DNA of 64,000 nt from DASPHG01 sp963748315 (GTDB lineage: Bacteria > Actinomycetota > Thermoleophilia > Solirubrobacterales > Thermoleophilaceae), in NCBI GenBank assembly GCA_963748315.1, contig CAVVIK010000010.1:62001-126000 (forward strand), written 5' to 3'. The translations under genes and the position numbers were made by a program. Shown one piece after another: positions 1-8,926 of the stretch. Under the pieces are notes generated by a model, which was not told where the DNA came from, did no database searches, and saw only the letters and a list, made by a program, of their open reading frames with translations. Positions within the stretch are counted from its first letter, which is position 1. Each line of letters begins with the position of its first letter.

Positions 1-3
1 GCA

Positions 4-102
4 TGGCTTGTGCAAAGACGCGGGAGCCTGGTGGAAACGCGCCAGTAGGGCTAAAGTCCGTCACCGAGCGTGCCGATGGCACTCGGTGGGGAACAGTTGC
101 CA
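4..102 (+). promoter_or_regulatory. Structured 5' leader (possible riboswitch-like RNA, class unassigned)
   Basis: The 100 bases before the first gene fold by eye into a three-way junction. A closing stem pairs TGGC/TTGT at 4-11 with ACAG..GCCA at 93-102. A second arm pairs AGCC at 25-28 with GGCT at 49-52 and TGG at 29-31 with CCA at 42-44. The third arm is a strong hairpin, CACCGAG at 62-68 with CTCGGTG at 81-87, extended by TGCC/GGCA. The last base of the closing stem is the A of the ATG at 102, so the fold could hide the start codon. The layout recalls GEMM/c-di-GMP-type leaders, but the conserved core is not clearly present, so no class is assigned. Confidence 0.4.
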
Positions 103-710
103 TGAGAGCCACCAAGGCTTACATCGCGAGTCTCGGGACCACAGGACTTCTGCTTGCGTTTTCCGCTTCGCTGCTGGTGCTGGTCGGAACGCTGTTCGCG
201 TTCGACGCCTGGCCGGGAGCGGACATCCGCGACGCGGTCGAAAGCGTCCTCGTCGATGACGACGAGGGCGACACGGCGCGCGTCTCCGGGCCCGAGCAGG
301 TCGCGCTCGACGCGGCCCCGGCGGCCGTGGCGGTCGCTAATGGGACGGACCCTGGCGCGGCCGGTGGTGGCGGCGGCGCCGGAGGAGGCTTCGGCGGTGG
401 CGATGGCGGGACCACGCCTGGTACCGGCGGCGGCGGCTTCGGCGGCGGCGGCGGAACCGGTGGCGGAGGCGGGGCGCTCACCGACGGCGGCACGTCGCTT
501 CCCAGCGCGCCCTCCGTCGACAGCGGCCAGGGGACGAACCAGGTGGCCGACAGCACCGAGCAGGTGACCGGTGGCCTGGGCGACTCGGTCGGCCAGGTAA
601 GCCCCGAGCTCGGCGACACCGTCAGCGAGACCGGCGAGTCGCTCTCCGACATCGTCCGTGACCTGCCCGACGTGCAGGTCGGCGACGGCGGCGTCAAGCT
701 CGGGAACTAG
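102..710 (+). CDS. Gly-rich single-pass membrane or secreted protein
   Basis: About 202 residues. The N-terminus has one hydrophobic segment at roughly residues 8-32 (a signal anchor or signal peptide), followed by an acidic stretch, then a Gly-rich low-complexity region at about 85-130 (runs of GGG, GGFGGG), and a polar tail of weak SxGQV/LGD-type repeats. ATG 102 was chosen over the longer in-frame ORF because the hydrophobic segment begins directly after it and the structured leader ends at it. No enzymatic domain is recognisable. The tail is likely extracellular. The 3' end overlaps the convergent hydrolase gene by 17 bp. Function unknown. Confidence 0.6.
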   Translation: MRATKAYIASLGTTGLLLAFSASLLVLVGTLFAFDAWPGADIRDAVESVLVDDDEGDTARVSGPEQVALDAAPAAVAVANGTDPGAAGGGGGAGGGFGGGDGGTTPGTGGGGFGGGGGTGGGGGALTDGGTSLPSAPSVDSGQGTNQVADSTEQVTGGLGDSVGQVSPELGDTVSETGESLSDIVRDLPDVQVGDGGVKLGN

Positions 711-1410
711 CCGCGCGCGCGATAAATCGCAGGGATTCGCCCTGCATCTCGCCGTCGTGCTGTAGCGAGCGGTGATGGCCACCGGGTAGTACGAGCAGGC
801 GCTTGGGCTCCTTCGCCGCCTTGTGCAGGTCCTGCGAAACCGTGTACGGGATCTGCTCGTCGCCCTCGGCGTGCATCAGGAGCAGCGCGGTGCGGGGCGC
901 GAGCCGTCCGACGGCCTCGTACAGATCGAGCGCCTCCAACCACGGCTCGATCGCCTCGCGGTCGACGTCGAACTCGACCAGTCGTCCCGAGCGCAGACCG
1001 CGCAGCAGCAGGTCCTCGGTCGCCGGGCAGATGGCGACCACCGCGGGCGCCTCGCCCCAGCCCGCGCCGGCGTGTATCGCGACAAAGCCGCCCATGCTCG
1101 AGCCGCGCAGCGCCACCGCCGGGGCCTCCTCGGCCAGCAGCTCGCACATCGACACCGCGTCCTCGATCGCGGTCGGCCCGAACTTCCCCTCGGACTTGCC
1201 GTGCCCGCGCTGGTCGAATGCGAGCGCCGCGAGGCCGTGGTCGCGCGCCGCGCGGCCGTAGTCGAAGTGGTTCTCCTTCGCCGAGCCCGCGCCGTGCAGG
1301 ATCACGACGCCCGCCTTCGGTTCCTCGTTCGGCGTGAAGAGCGCGTACGACAGCCCGTTGTGCGTGCCGAGGCGGGGCGGTTCCGGTGCCTCATGGATAA
1401 TCGGGCTCAT
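694..1410 (-). CDS. Alpha/beta hydrolase (serine esterase/lipase-like)
   Basis: 238 residues with the alpha/beta-hydrolase plan. The oxyanion-hole segment is LHGAGS, followed by FDQRGHGKSEG. The nucleophile elbow is GSSMGG, the likely acid lies in HAEGDEQIP, and the catalytic His is in GGHHRS near the C-terminus. It probably hydrolyses an ester or a related acyl bond in the cytoplasm (no signal peptide); the substrate cannot be told. ATG 1410 is preferred, though a GTG at 1422 would add four residues. The start lies within CATG at 1408-1411, which also holds the ATG of lysA on the other strand, so the two genes are strictly divergent and overlap by 2 bp. Confidence 0.8.
   Translation of the reverse strand: MSPIIHEAPEPPRLGTHNGLSYALFTPNEEPKAGVVILHGAGSAKENHFDYGRAARDHGLAALAFDQRGHGKSEGKFGPTAIEDAVSMCELLAEEAPAVALRGSSMGGFVAIHAGAGWGEAPAVVAICPATEDLLLRGLRSGRLVEFDVDREAIEPWLEALDLYEAVGRLAPRTALLLMHAEGDEQIPYTVSQDLHKAAKEPKRLLVLPGGHHRSLQHDGEMQGESLRFIARAASSRA
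1396..1401 (+). promoter_or_regulatory. Probable -10 element for leaderless lysA
   Basis: GATAAT ends 7 nt before the lysA ATG at 1409. That places the expected transcription start at or next to the start codon, and there is no Shine-Dalgarno sequence. The element lies inside the 5' end of the divergent hydrolase gene. Confidence 0.5.
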
Positions 1411-2644
1411 GGCGGCGACCACGCTATCCCAGGTCTATCCGCTCGGCTCCCGCTTGAACGAGGCGGGCCGGCTCGAGGTGGGCGGATGCGACGTGATCGA
1501 GCTCGCGAAGGAGTTCGGCACCCCTGCCTACGTCTACGCCGAGGACGACATGCGTGCCCGCGCACGCGAGTTCCAGGAGGCGTTCGGGGCTCGCACGGAG
1601 CACTTCGAGGTGATCTACGCGAGCAAGGCGTTCCCCTGCACGGCGGCATACCGCCTGTTCTCCGAGGAGGGGCTTTCGTGCGACGTCGCCAGCGCGGGCG
1701 AGCTGCACCTGGCACTCGCCGGCGGCTTCGACCCGGCTCGGATCTACATGCACGGCAACAACAAGACCGACGAGGAGCTTGCGTACGCCATCGAGCGCGG
1801 CGTCGGAACGATCGTGCTCGACTCCTTCGACGAGATCGCGCGGCTGCAGCGGATCGCGCCGCGCCAGCAAGTGATGCTCCGCGTAACCCCGGGCATCAAG
1901 CCGTCCACGCACTCCTACATCCAGACCGGGCAGGTGGACTCGAAGTTCGGCTTCGCGATCGACGACGTGCCGCGGGCGCTCGAGCGGCTCGGCGACCTCG
2001 ATCTGGTCGGGCTGCACGCTCACATCGGGTCGCAGATCTTCGACCTCGAGCCGTTCGAGAAGCTGGCGGAGGTTCTGGGCGCCCTGGGCGACTGGCCGCG
2101 GCTCAACCTCGGCGGCGGCCTTGGGATCGCGTACACGGCAGACGACGACCCGCCGTCGATCGACGACTTCGCCGACGCGCTACTGCGGCGTGCGCCGAAG
2201 GACGTGACGGTTCTGTGCGAGCCGGGCCGGGCGCTCGTTGGCAACGCGGGCGTGACGATCTACACCGTGGGCACCGTCAAGGAGATCCCGGGGATCCGCA
2301 CCTACGTGGCCGTCGACGGCGGCATGTCCGACAACCTGCGGCCGATGCTCTACGGCGCCCGCTACGAGGCCGAGATCGCCGACCGGTTCGGGGGCGAGAG
2401 CCTGTGCACCGTGGCCGGCATGCACTGCGAGTCGAGCGACATCCTGGTCCGCGACGTGATGCTCGACGACCCGAAGCCGGGCGACGTGCTCGTCATGCCG
2501 GCGACGGGCGCCTACGGCCACGCGATGGCGAACAACTACAACTCGCTCCGCCGGCCACCGGTGATCTTCTGCAAGGACGGCGACGCCCGCGTCGTCGTGC
2601 GGCGCGAGACCTTCGACGACCTGACTGCGCGTGACGTCCTTTAG
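1409..2644 (+). CDS. lysA: Diaminopimelate decarboxylase
   Basis: 411 residues, normal length for LysA. This fold-type III PLP enzyme decarboxylates meso-diaminopimelate to L-lysine. Visible landmarks are the PLP lysine in YASKAFPC (about Lys73), the HAHIGSQ motif, the glycine-rich phosphate-binding LGGGLGI, CEPGRAL, and the substrate-site CESSD near the C-terminal end. It starts at ATG 1409 without a Shine-Dalgarno sequence and with a -10-like element 7 nt upstream. A longer in-frame ORF begins at 1334 but would run through the divergent hydrolase. The 3' end overlaps hom by 14 bp, so lysine and threonine branch genes of the aspartate pathway form one transcription unit. Confidence 0.93.
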   Translation: MAATTLSQVYPLGSRLNEAGRLEVGGCDVIELAKEFGTPAYVYAEDDMRARAREFQEAFGARTEHFEVIYASKAFPCTAAYRLFSEEGLSCDVASAGELHLALAGGFDPARIYMHGNNKTDEELAYAIERGVGTIVLDSFDEIARLQRIAPRQQVMLRVTPGIKPSTHSYIQTGQVDSKFGFAIDDVPRALERLGDLDLVGLHAHIGSQIFDLEPFEKLAEVLGALGDWPRLNLGGGLGIAYTADDDPPSIDDFADALLRRAPKDVTVLCEPGRALVGNAGVTIYTVGTVKEIPGIRTYVAVDGGMSDNLRPMLYGARYEAEIADRFGGESLCTVAGMHCESSDILVRDVMLDDPKPGDVLVMPATGAYGHAMANNYNSLRRPPVIFCKDGDARVVVRRETFDDLTARDVL

Positions 2645-3853
2645 GGTCGGGCTCCTCGGCCGCGGGACGGTCGGCGGGGCCTTCCACGAGCTACTCGAAG
2701 GGCGGGCCGGCGCGATCGAAGCGTCCACCGGCATGCGGCCGGAGATCGCCGGCGTGCTCACCCGTAGCCAGGGCGACTTCGAGGAGATCCTCGGCCTCGA
2801 GCGACCTGATCGTCGAGGTGATGGGCGGGACCGAGCCCGCGCGCGAGTACATCCTCCGCGCGCTCCAAGCGGGCAAGCACGTCGTCACCGCCAACAAGCA
2901 GGTGCTCTCGCAGCACGGCGAGGAGATCTACGCGGCCGCGCGCGAGGGCGGCGCGCAGCTTCGCTTCGAGGCGTCAGTCGGTGGCGTCGTGCCCGTCATC
3001 CGCGTGATCAACGAGACGCTCGCCGCCGCTCACATCCACCGCGTCCACGGGATCGTGAACGGCACGACGAACTTCATCCTCAGCGAGATGACGCGCACGG
3101 GCGATACCTACGAGTCCGCGCTCGCCCAGGCGCAGGAGCTCGGCTACGCCGAGGCGGACCCGTCCGAGGACGTGGGCGGCAAGGACGCCGCCGCGAAGAT
3201 GGCGATCATCGCGCGGCTGGCGTTCAACGCGCCGATCAGCCTCGACCAGGTACCGCACCAGGGGATCGAGAACATCACGCCCGACGACATCGCCCACGCG
3301 AAGGAGTTCGGCCTCTCCCTGAAGCTCGTCGGCACCGCCGAGCGCGTGAACGGCGGCATCTCAGTGCGCGTGTATCCCGCTTTCCTCTACGGCGAGCACC
3401 CGCTCGCGTCGGTCGACGGGGCTTTCAACGCGGTGACGATCGAGTCGCCGGCGATCACCGAGATCACGCTGTCGGGGCCCGGCGCCGGGGGAACTCAGAC
3501 CGCGAGCGCCGTCCTGGGCGACGTCGTCTCCGCGATGATCCCGCCGCCGTCGCTGCCGGCACCGGCCGAGGAGGTCGAGCTTGTGACCGACGTCGAGTCG
3601 GCGTTCTACCTCCACCTCGAGGTCGCGGACCGGCCGGGCGTTCTCGCGCAGGTCGCGGAGCTGCTCGGGCTCCAGGGCGTGTCGGTGAAGTCGGTCGTGC
3701 AGCACGGGCTCGGCGACAACGCCCGCCTCGTGATGGTCATGCATCCGGTGCTCGAGTCGAAGTTCCTGGCGGCGGTCGAGCTGATCGGCAGGCTCGACTT
3801 CATGCGCGCCGAGCCGCGCGATCATCCGGGTGATCGAGGAGTTCTTCGACTGA
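2631..3853 (+). CDS. hom: Homoserine dehydrogenase (two frameshifts in this sequence)
   Basis: NAD(P)-dependent reduction of aspartate semialdehyde to homoserine, shared by threonine and methionine synthesis. GTG 2631 opens with the Rossmann motif GLLGRGTVGGA. The frame then shifts near 2800-2808; the next frame continues with LIVEVMGGTEPAREY, VVTANKQVL, the catalytic-domain VNGTTNFIL and the EDVGGKDAAAK region. A C-terminal ACT domain follows (DRPGVLAQVAELLG). A second shift near 3817 restores the ending IIRVIEEFFD and stop TGA at 3851-3853. Both shifts equal one extra base, and no conserved segment is lost, so I treat it as one gene with sequence indels. It sits between lysA and thrC with overlaps at both ends. 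Confidence 0.85.
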
Positions 3854-4843
3854 GCCTCTGGCGCTACCGCGACCGGCTCCCGGTGGAGCCGCACGTGACC
3901 CTGGAGGAGGGGGACACGCCGCTCATCCCGCGCTCCCCATCTCTCGGAGCTCACGGGCTGCGACGTGTGGCTGAAGTACGAGGGCCTCAACCCGACCGGG
4001 TCGTTCAAGGACCGCGGGATGACCGTGGCGGTGTCGGCGGCGGTCGAGGAGGGGGCGGAGGCGGTGATTTGCGCCTCCACCGGCAACACCGCCGCGAGCG
4101 CCGCGGCTTACGCCGCGCGCGCCGGGCTGCGTGGGGCCGTGATCGTGCCGGAGGGGAAGATCGCGGCCGGCAAGCTCGCGCAGGCGCTCATGCACGGCGC
4201 GCGGGTGATCGCGCTCAAGGGCAACTTCGACGAGGCGCTCGCGCTGACGCGGCAGGTCGTCGAGCGCAACCCGATCGCGCTCGTGAATTCGCTCAACGAC
4301 TTCCGGATCGAGGGCCAGAAGACGGGCGCGTTCGAGGTCTGCGACCAGCTCGGCGAGGCGCCCGACGTGCTCTGCATCCCGGTCGGGAACGCGGGCAACG
4401 TGACCGCGTGGTGGAAGGGGTTCGAGGAATACGGGACCGCGCCGGTGCTGCACGGCTACCAGGCGGCCGGGGCGGCGCCGCTCGTCGAGGGGCGGGTGAT
4501 CGAGCAGCCCGAGACCGTCGCGTCCGCGATCCGGATCGGGAACCCCGCTCGCTGGGAGGACGCCATGAACGCGTTCACCGCCTCCCGCGGTGAGGTCCGA
4601 GCCGTCACCGACGAGGAGATCCTGGCGGCGTACGAGCTGCTCGGCCGGCGCGAGGGCGTGTTCTGCGAGCCGGCGTCGGCGGCATCGGTCGCCGGGCTGA
4701 TCAAGTACGGCGCCGAGGGCCGGGTCGTCTGCGTCCTCACAGGCCACGGCCTCAAGGACCCGACGACCGCCATGAGCCAGGCCGCCTCGGTCGTCTCCTG
4801 CGGGCCGGACCTGGACGAGGTCGAGCGGGCGGTGTTCAGCTAG
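3850..4843 (+). CDS. thrC: Threonine synthase (one frameshift; unusual CTG start)
   Basis: PLP-dependent conversion of O-phosphohomoserine to threonine. The protein reads SLWRYRDRLPVEPH, then LEEGDTPLIPRSP. The frame slips in a CCCC run near 3939-3944 and resumes as HLSELTGCDVWLKYEG. The PLP lysine is in NPTGSFKDRGM, with SxGNTAAS and the glycine loop PVGNAGN downstream. About 330 residues, typical length. The only in-frame initiation site next to the GAGGAG Shine-Dalgarno sequence is CTG 3850, overlapping the hom TGA; a base error in a GTGA overlap is also possible. The stop TAG shares one base with the thrB GTG. Confidence 0.85.
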
Positions 4844-5694
4844 TGCGCCGTCACCGGCTCGTGCGGGTTCCCGCCTCGAGCGCCAACCTCGGGCCCGGCT
4901 ACGACTGCCTCGCGGCGGCGCTGTCGCTGAACCTCGAGCTCGAGGTGGAGGAGACGGGCGAGTTCTTCGTCCACACTGAGGTGCCCGGCGTGCCGACCGA
5001 CCGCACGAACCTCTGCGTGCGCGCCTTCGAAGCGCTTCATTCGGCCGACGGCCTGGCCTTCCACATCCGATCGGAGATCCCGGTGGGCGCCGGGCTGGGC
5101 TCGAGCGCGGCCGCGATCATCGCCGGCCTGGTGGCCGCGGACCACCTGTACGAGCTCGACGCCCCGATCTTCGAGGTGGCGCGCGAGCTCGAGGGCCATC
5201 CCGACAACGTGGCGGCCGCGCTGAGGGGAGGCTTCGTCGTGTGCACCGGCGACCGGGCGGACCGGTTCGAGCCGCCGCCCGGAATGGAGGGGGTGATCGC
5301 GATTCCGCCCGACCCCGTCCCGACCGAGGAGGCGCGTGCGGCGCTACCCGCGGAGGTGCCGATGGCGGACGCCGTCCACAACATCGGGCGCGCCTCGCTG
5401 CTGGTTCTCGGCCTCCAGCGCAACGACCTCGACCTCGTCGCGCGCGGGCTTGAGGACCGCCTGCACCAGCCGCGGCGCGAGAGCCTCTACCCGCGCTCGA
5501 TGGAGCTCCTCCGCAAGGCGCAGGAGCTGGGCGCCGTCGGCGCCTCGATCTCGGGCGCCGGGCCGACCGTCCTCTTCTGGATCCACTGGCAGCAGACCGG
5601 CGCCGTGATGGACGCGGTCAGGCAGGCGGCCCCGGACTGCGACGTTCGCCGGGTGCAATTCACGCCGGCGGGCGCCGACGTGAAGGAGCTCTAG
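4843..5694 (+). CDS. thrB: Homoserine kinase
   Basis: 283 residues. GHMP-family kinase that makes O-phospho-L-homoserine, the substrate of the adjacent threonine synthase. N-terminal VRVPASSANLGPGYD and the ATP-binding PVGAGLGSSAAA loop (about residues 83-94) are diagnostic. GHPDNVAAALRGG and the C-terminal GASISGAGPTV motif are also present. Starts at GTG 4843 inside TAGTG, overlapping the thrC stop by one base. Intact reading frame. Last gene of the lysA-hom-thrC-thrB unit; its stop overlaps the convergent zinc-ribbon gene by 4 bp. Confidence 0.93.
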   Translation: MRRHRLVRVPASSANLGPGYDCLAAALSLNLELEVEETGEFFVHTEVPGVPTDRTNLCVRAFEALHSADGLAFHIRSEIPVGAGLGSSAAAIIAGLVAADHLYELDAPIFEVARELEGHPDNVAAALRGGFVVCTGDRADRFEPPPGMEGVIAIPPDPVPTEEARAALPAEVPMADAVHNIGRASLLVLGLQRNDLDLVARGLEDRLHQPRRESLYPRSMELLRKAQELGAVGASISGAGPTVLFWIHWQQTGAVMDAVRQAAPDCDVRRVQFTPAGADVKEL

Positions 5695-5897
5695 AGGCGG
5701 GGGTTGCCCAGGACCAGGTGCGCCGGGACGTCGGCGACCTGCTCGGACATGGCTGGGAGGGCGGGCTCGTCGTGAAAGCGAAGCTCGCCGTGGCAGCGGG
5801 TGCAGCTACCGACCAGGCGCAGGGCGTGCGCTGAGGTCGGGCCGAACCACTCGAACCCGCATTCCGTGCAGGTGACCATGGCGTTCTCGTTCGTCAT
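5691..5897 (-). CDS. Small zinc-ribbon protein
   Basis: 68 residues from ATG 5897 (MTNENAMVTCTECG). A CTEC pair near residue 10 and a CTRC pair near residue 32 form a rubredoxin-like zinc knuckle. No other domain and no signal peptide. A longer ORF to 5942 exists but adds sequence of different composition. Function unknown. It lies between the threonine operon and the amidase gene, convergent with thrB. Confidence 0.5.
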   Translation of the reverse strand: MTNENAMVTCTECGFEWFGPTSAHALRLVGSCTRCHGELRFHDEPALPAMSEQVADVPAHLVLGNPRL

Positions 5898-5966
5898 CAC
5901 TCGCAGTATCGGCAGCGCAGCGTGCCGCCCGCGATCAGACATTCGTCCAGTTTCGGGTTGGACCGC

Positions 5967-7402
5967 TTATGCAGCGCCGACGAGCTCGGGGCGGCGGTCC
6001 GCCCACGGCCGCTCGGCCTCGATCTGCGACGAGAGGCTCAGCAGCAGCTCCTCGCCGATCGGCGGGCCCGACCAGCTGGATCGAGGTCGGCAGCCCGTCG
6101 TCGCCCTGGAGGAGCGGCAGCGAGATCGCCGGCTGGCCGGTCACGTTCCACACCGCCGTGTAGGGCGTGAAGTCGGACGCATCCGGGATCAACGCGGTGA
6201 ACGGGTCGTCCTCCTTCTGGGGGTCGATCGTCCCGATCGGCACCGGGCGCTGGCCCAGCCCGGGGGTGAGCAGGACGTCGATGTCTGACCACCAGCCCAC
6301 CAGCTCGCGCGAGATCTGCTGGAGGCGCGTCAGGGAGCCCAGGTACTTCGTGCTGGGTAGCGCGAGGCCCTTCTGGAACAGGTCCCACGAGAGCGGCTCG
6401 ACCTTCTCCTGCGTGATCTCGTAGCCGAGGACGCCGGCGTAGGCGATCCCCACGGAGACCATGCCGGCCCAGAGGTCGATGAACGTGGCGACGATCTCGT
6501 CGGCGGGCCACGAATAGTCGATGGGCACGATCTCGTGCCCGAGCGACTCGAGCAGCTTCGCCGCCTCCTCGGCCCCGCGCACGCTCTCGGGATCCGGGTC
6601 GATGCCCATCGGCGGCTCGTCGTGAAGCCGATTCGGAGCTTGCCGGGGTCGCGCCCGACAGCCTCGGCGAACGGGGCGCTCGGCGGCGGCGCCCAGGTGG
6701 CGTCGCCGGGCTCGTAGCCGGCGAGCAGGTCGAGCGTGATCGCCGCCTCGGCGACCGTCCTGCAGAGGGTCGCCGTCGGTCGCGAGGAAGGAGTCGCCGA
6801 ACTCGGGCCCGCGCGAAATCCGCCCGCGGCTGGCCTTGAGGCCGACGAGGCCGCAGCACGAGGCCGGGATCCGGATCGAGCCGCCGCCGTCGCTGGCGTG
6901 GGCGACCGGGACCATCCCCGACGCCACGGCCGCCCCCGAGCCGCCCGACGACCCGCCCGGCGTGCGGCCGGTGTCCCAGGGGTTGCGGGTGGGGCCGAAC
7001 CGCCGCGACTCGGTCACGGGGACGATCCCGAACTCGGGCGAGGCCGTCCGGCCGACGAAGACGAAGCCCGCCTCGCGGAGGCGCCGCGCCACGAAGCTGT
7101 CGTAGTCCGGCGCGAAGTCGGCGTACAGGTCGGAGCAGTTCTGAGCGGCCAGCCCGCGACGGCGACGCCAAGGTCCTTGATCGCGATCGGGACGCCGGCG
7201 AACGGGCCGCTCGTCCCCGCTCGAGACCGCGTCGGCGGCGGCGAGCGCCCCGTCCGCGTCGCGTGAAGGTGAAGGCGTTGATCTCCCCGTCGACCTCGTC
7301 GATCCGTGCGAGCGACTCCTCCACCAGCTCACGCGAGCTGACCTCGCCGGACCGGACGAGCTCCGCAAGCTCGGTTATCGGGCGGAACAGAAGATCGGTC
7401 AC
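5967..7402 (-). CDS. Amidase-signature hydrolase, broken by about six frameshifts
   Basis: Amidase-signature family (GatA/AtzF-like amide hydrolases). Reading all three minus frames in turn gives one normal protein of about 475 residues. It opens at GTG 7402 with LLFRPITELAELVRSG. It then shows the catalytic Lys segment VPIAIKDLG near 7190, GLAAQNCSDLY, the signature GGSSGGSGAAVASG with the nucleophile region DGGGSIRIPAS, and ends in WADRRPELVGAA with stop TAA at 5967-5969. Shifts lie near 7258, 7205, 7150, 6780, 6615 and 6070. Whether this is decay or sequencing indels cannot be decided here. GTG 7402 overlaps the parA-like stop by 4 bp (GTGA), so it is the third gene of the FHA-ParA-amidase operon. 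Confidence 0.75.
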
Positions 7403-8211
7403 GGCGACGGCACCTCCTCGACGGGGACCGGGTCATTCTCACGCATCCCGGCGACCCGCTGCGCCTCCTCGGGGAAGCCCACCCGCTGGAGCACCTCCTG
7501 CCCGAGCGCGAGGTAGTCCGCGCCGAGCTGAGGCGCATAGTCGAGGATCGACACCCCGCGTTCGGCCGACTCGGCGTAACGGATCGACTGGCGGACGACG
7601 CTGTCGAAGACCTTCTCGCCGAACCGGTCGCGCAGCTGTGCGTGCGCCTCGCGCGAGTGACGGGTGCGCAGGTCGGCGATGTTCAGGACGACCCCGAGCC
7701 ACTCCAGCTCCGGATGGAGATTCTCCTTCGCGAGCTCGATCACCTCGAGCGCCTGCTCGACGCCCTGGAGGGAGAAGTACTGGGCCTCCGTCGAGATGAG
7801 GGCGTGGTCGGCCGCGACGAGGCCGTTGACGGTGAGGAGGCCGAGCGCCGGCGGGCAGTCGATCAGCACGATGTCGCGGCTTCGCTTCACCTCCATGAGC
7901 CCGCGCTTGAGCGTGAGCTCGCGACCCATCTTGCCGCTGAGGACGAGCTCGGACTCGGCCAGCCCGAGGTTCGCCGGGATGATCCCGTCGTAGACCGCCT
8001 CGGTTGCCTTCCGCCTGCCGCCGAGCACGTCCGCGATCGTCGGGTCGGCGTCGGCGGGGACGTCGAAGTAGTCCGACAGGTTGCCCTGCGGGTCGAGGTC
8101 CACGCACAGCACCTCGAGGCCGGCGCGTACGAAGACGTCGGCCAGGGTCCGCACGGTCGTGGTCTTGCCCGTCCCTCCCTTCTGGGACAGGACCGCGATG
8201 GTGATTGCCAC
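7399..8211 (-). CDS. ParA/Soj-family ATPase
   Basis: 270 residues. Deviant Walker A motif KGGTGKTT (residues 11-18), Walker A' CVDLDPQGNLS, and Walker B-like VLIDCPPALG identify a ParA/MinD-type ATPase. Such proteins dimerise with ATP and position chromosomes, plasmids or protein complexes on nucleoid or membrane. No ParB partner or parS-like cluster is visible nearby, so it is more likely an orphan positioning ATPase than the chromosomal ParA. It follows the FHA gene by 9 bp and overlaps the amidase start by 4 bp. Confidence 0.85.
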   Translation of the reverse strand: MAITIAVLSQKGGTGKTTTVRTLADVFVRAGLEVLCVDLDPQGNLSDYFDVPADADPTIADVLGGRRKATEAVYDGIIPANLGLAESELVLSGKMGRELTLKRGLMEVKRSRDIVLIDCPPALGLLTVNGLVAADHALISTEAQYFSLQGVEQALEVIELAKENLHPELEWLGVVLNIADLRTRHSREAHAQLRDRFGEKVFDSVVRQSIRYAESAERGVSILDYAPQLGADYLALGQEVLQRVGFPEEAQRVAGMRENDPVPVEEVPSP

Positions 8212-8220
8212 AGGTGGAGA

Positions 8221-8772
8221 CTAGGCGGCTGTAGCGCCGACGCTCGCGCTGTGGCCGATCCGCACCAGGTACAGCCGGAAGCGGCCGAGGGTCAGCTCGT
8301 CGTCGTCCTGGAGCTCGCACCAGTCCACGCGCTCGCCGTTCACCCAGACCCCGTTGAGGCTGCGGTCGTCCATCACTCGGATCGCGCTCCCCTCACGGTG
8401 GATCAGCGCGTGCCGCCGCGACACCGTCGGATCGTCGAAGCGGACGTGCGCGGCGAGGCTGCGCCCCAGTCGCGTCCAGCCCTCTTGGAGCGGGACGATG
8501 CGGACGCGGTCGCCGTCGTCGAATGCGAGGTAGTCGCCGCGTGTAACGAGCGAGTCTCGCGCTGTCTCGAGCCACTCGGGCTGCTCGACCTCGTGCGCGC
8601 CCCAGCTGTCGGTGTCCTCGACGGCGAACATCGACGAACGGGCGAACGTCTCGCTATCGCAACGCGGGCACGACGGAACGACGTCGCGCTCATGAAGCGC
8701 TATCGCATAGCCACAGCGCTCGCAGTGGAATGAGCCCGCGCCGGCCAGCGTTCCGGCGGTGAAGGCATCCAT
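8221..8772 (-). CDS. Zinc-ribbon plus FHA-domain protein
   Basis: 183 residues. The N-terminus has a treble pair of cysteines (HCERCG near residue 17 and CPRCDS near 34). The C-terminal half is an FHA domain, the phosphothreonine-binding fold, with LGRS, the DPTVSRRHALI core and LNGVWVNG. The protein would therefore read Ser/Thr-kinase phosphorylation and dock to partners. Start ATG 8772 has a strong Shine-Dalgarno sequence (GGAGGAGG, about 5 nt away). First gene of the operon with the ParA ATPase, suggesting the two work in one positioning or signalling complex. No kinase is in the window. Confidence 0.8.
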   Translation of the reverse strand: MDAFTAGTLAGAGSFHCERCGYAIALHERDVVPSCPRCDSETFARSSMFAVEDTDSWGAHEVEQPEWLETARDSLVTRGDYLAFDDGDRVRIVPLQEGWTRLGRSLAAHVRFDDPTVSRRHALIHREGSAIRVMDDRSLNGVWVNGERVDWCELQDDDELTLGRFRLYLVRIGHSASVGATAA

Positions 8773-8926
8773 GCTTCCTCCTCCTCGAATGTGCGGATGT
8801 TAACGAGGGACCCGTGCCTCCGACAACATCTTTGCCGCAAAGTGCGGGCTAAATTGCCGCCTGGGGCGTGGCTCCGTCCCTTAGGTGAGGGGAGGAGTAC
8901 CCAGGACGGGGCCGAATGAACCTGAT

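Noticed and set aside
1..101. Assignment of the leader to a c-di-GMP (GEMM) or cobalamin riboswitch
   Set aside because: Some segments look similar, but the conserved core sequences do not align convincingly; kept as unassigned structured RNA.
823..2634. Long open frame of 603 codons in another frame over the hydrolase and lysA
   Set aside because: It is a high-GC shadow: very Arg-rich, no domain, and both real genes with clear motifs occupy the same DNA.
7399..8211. Chromosome-partitioning parA with a nearby origin
   Set aside because: No parB, parS-like repeats, dnaA or gyrB genes are near; the operon partners are an FHA protein and an amidase.
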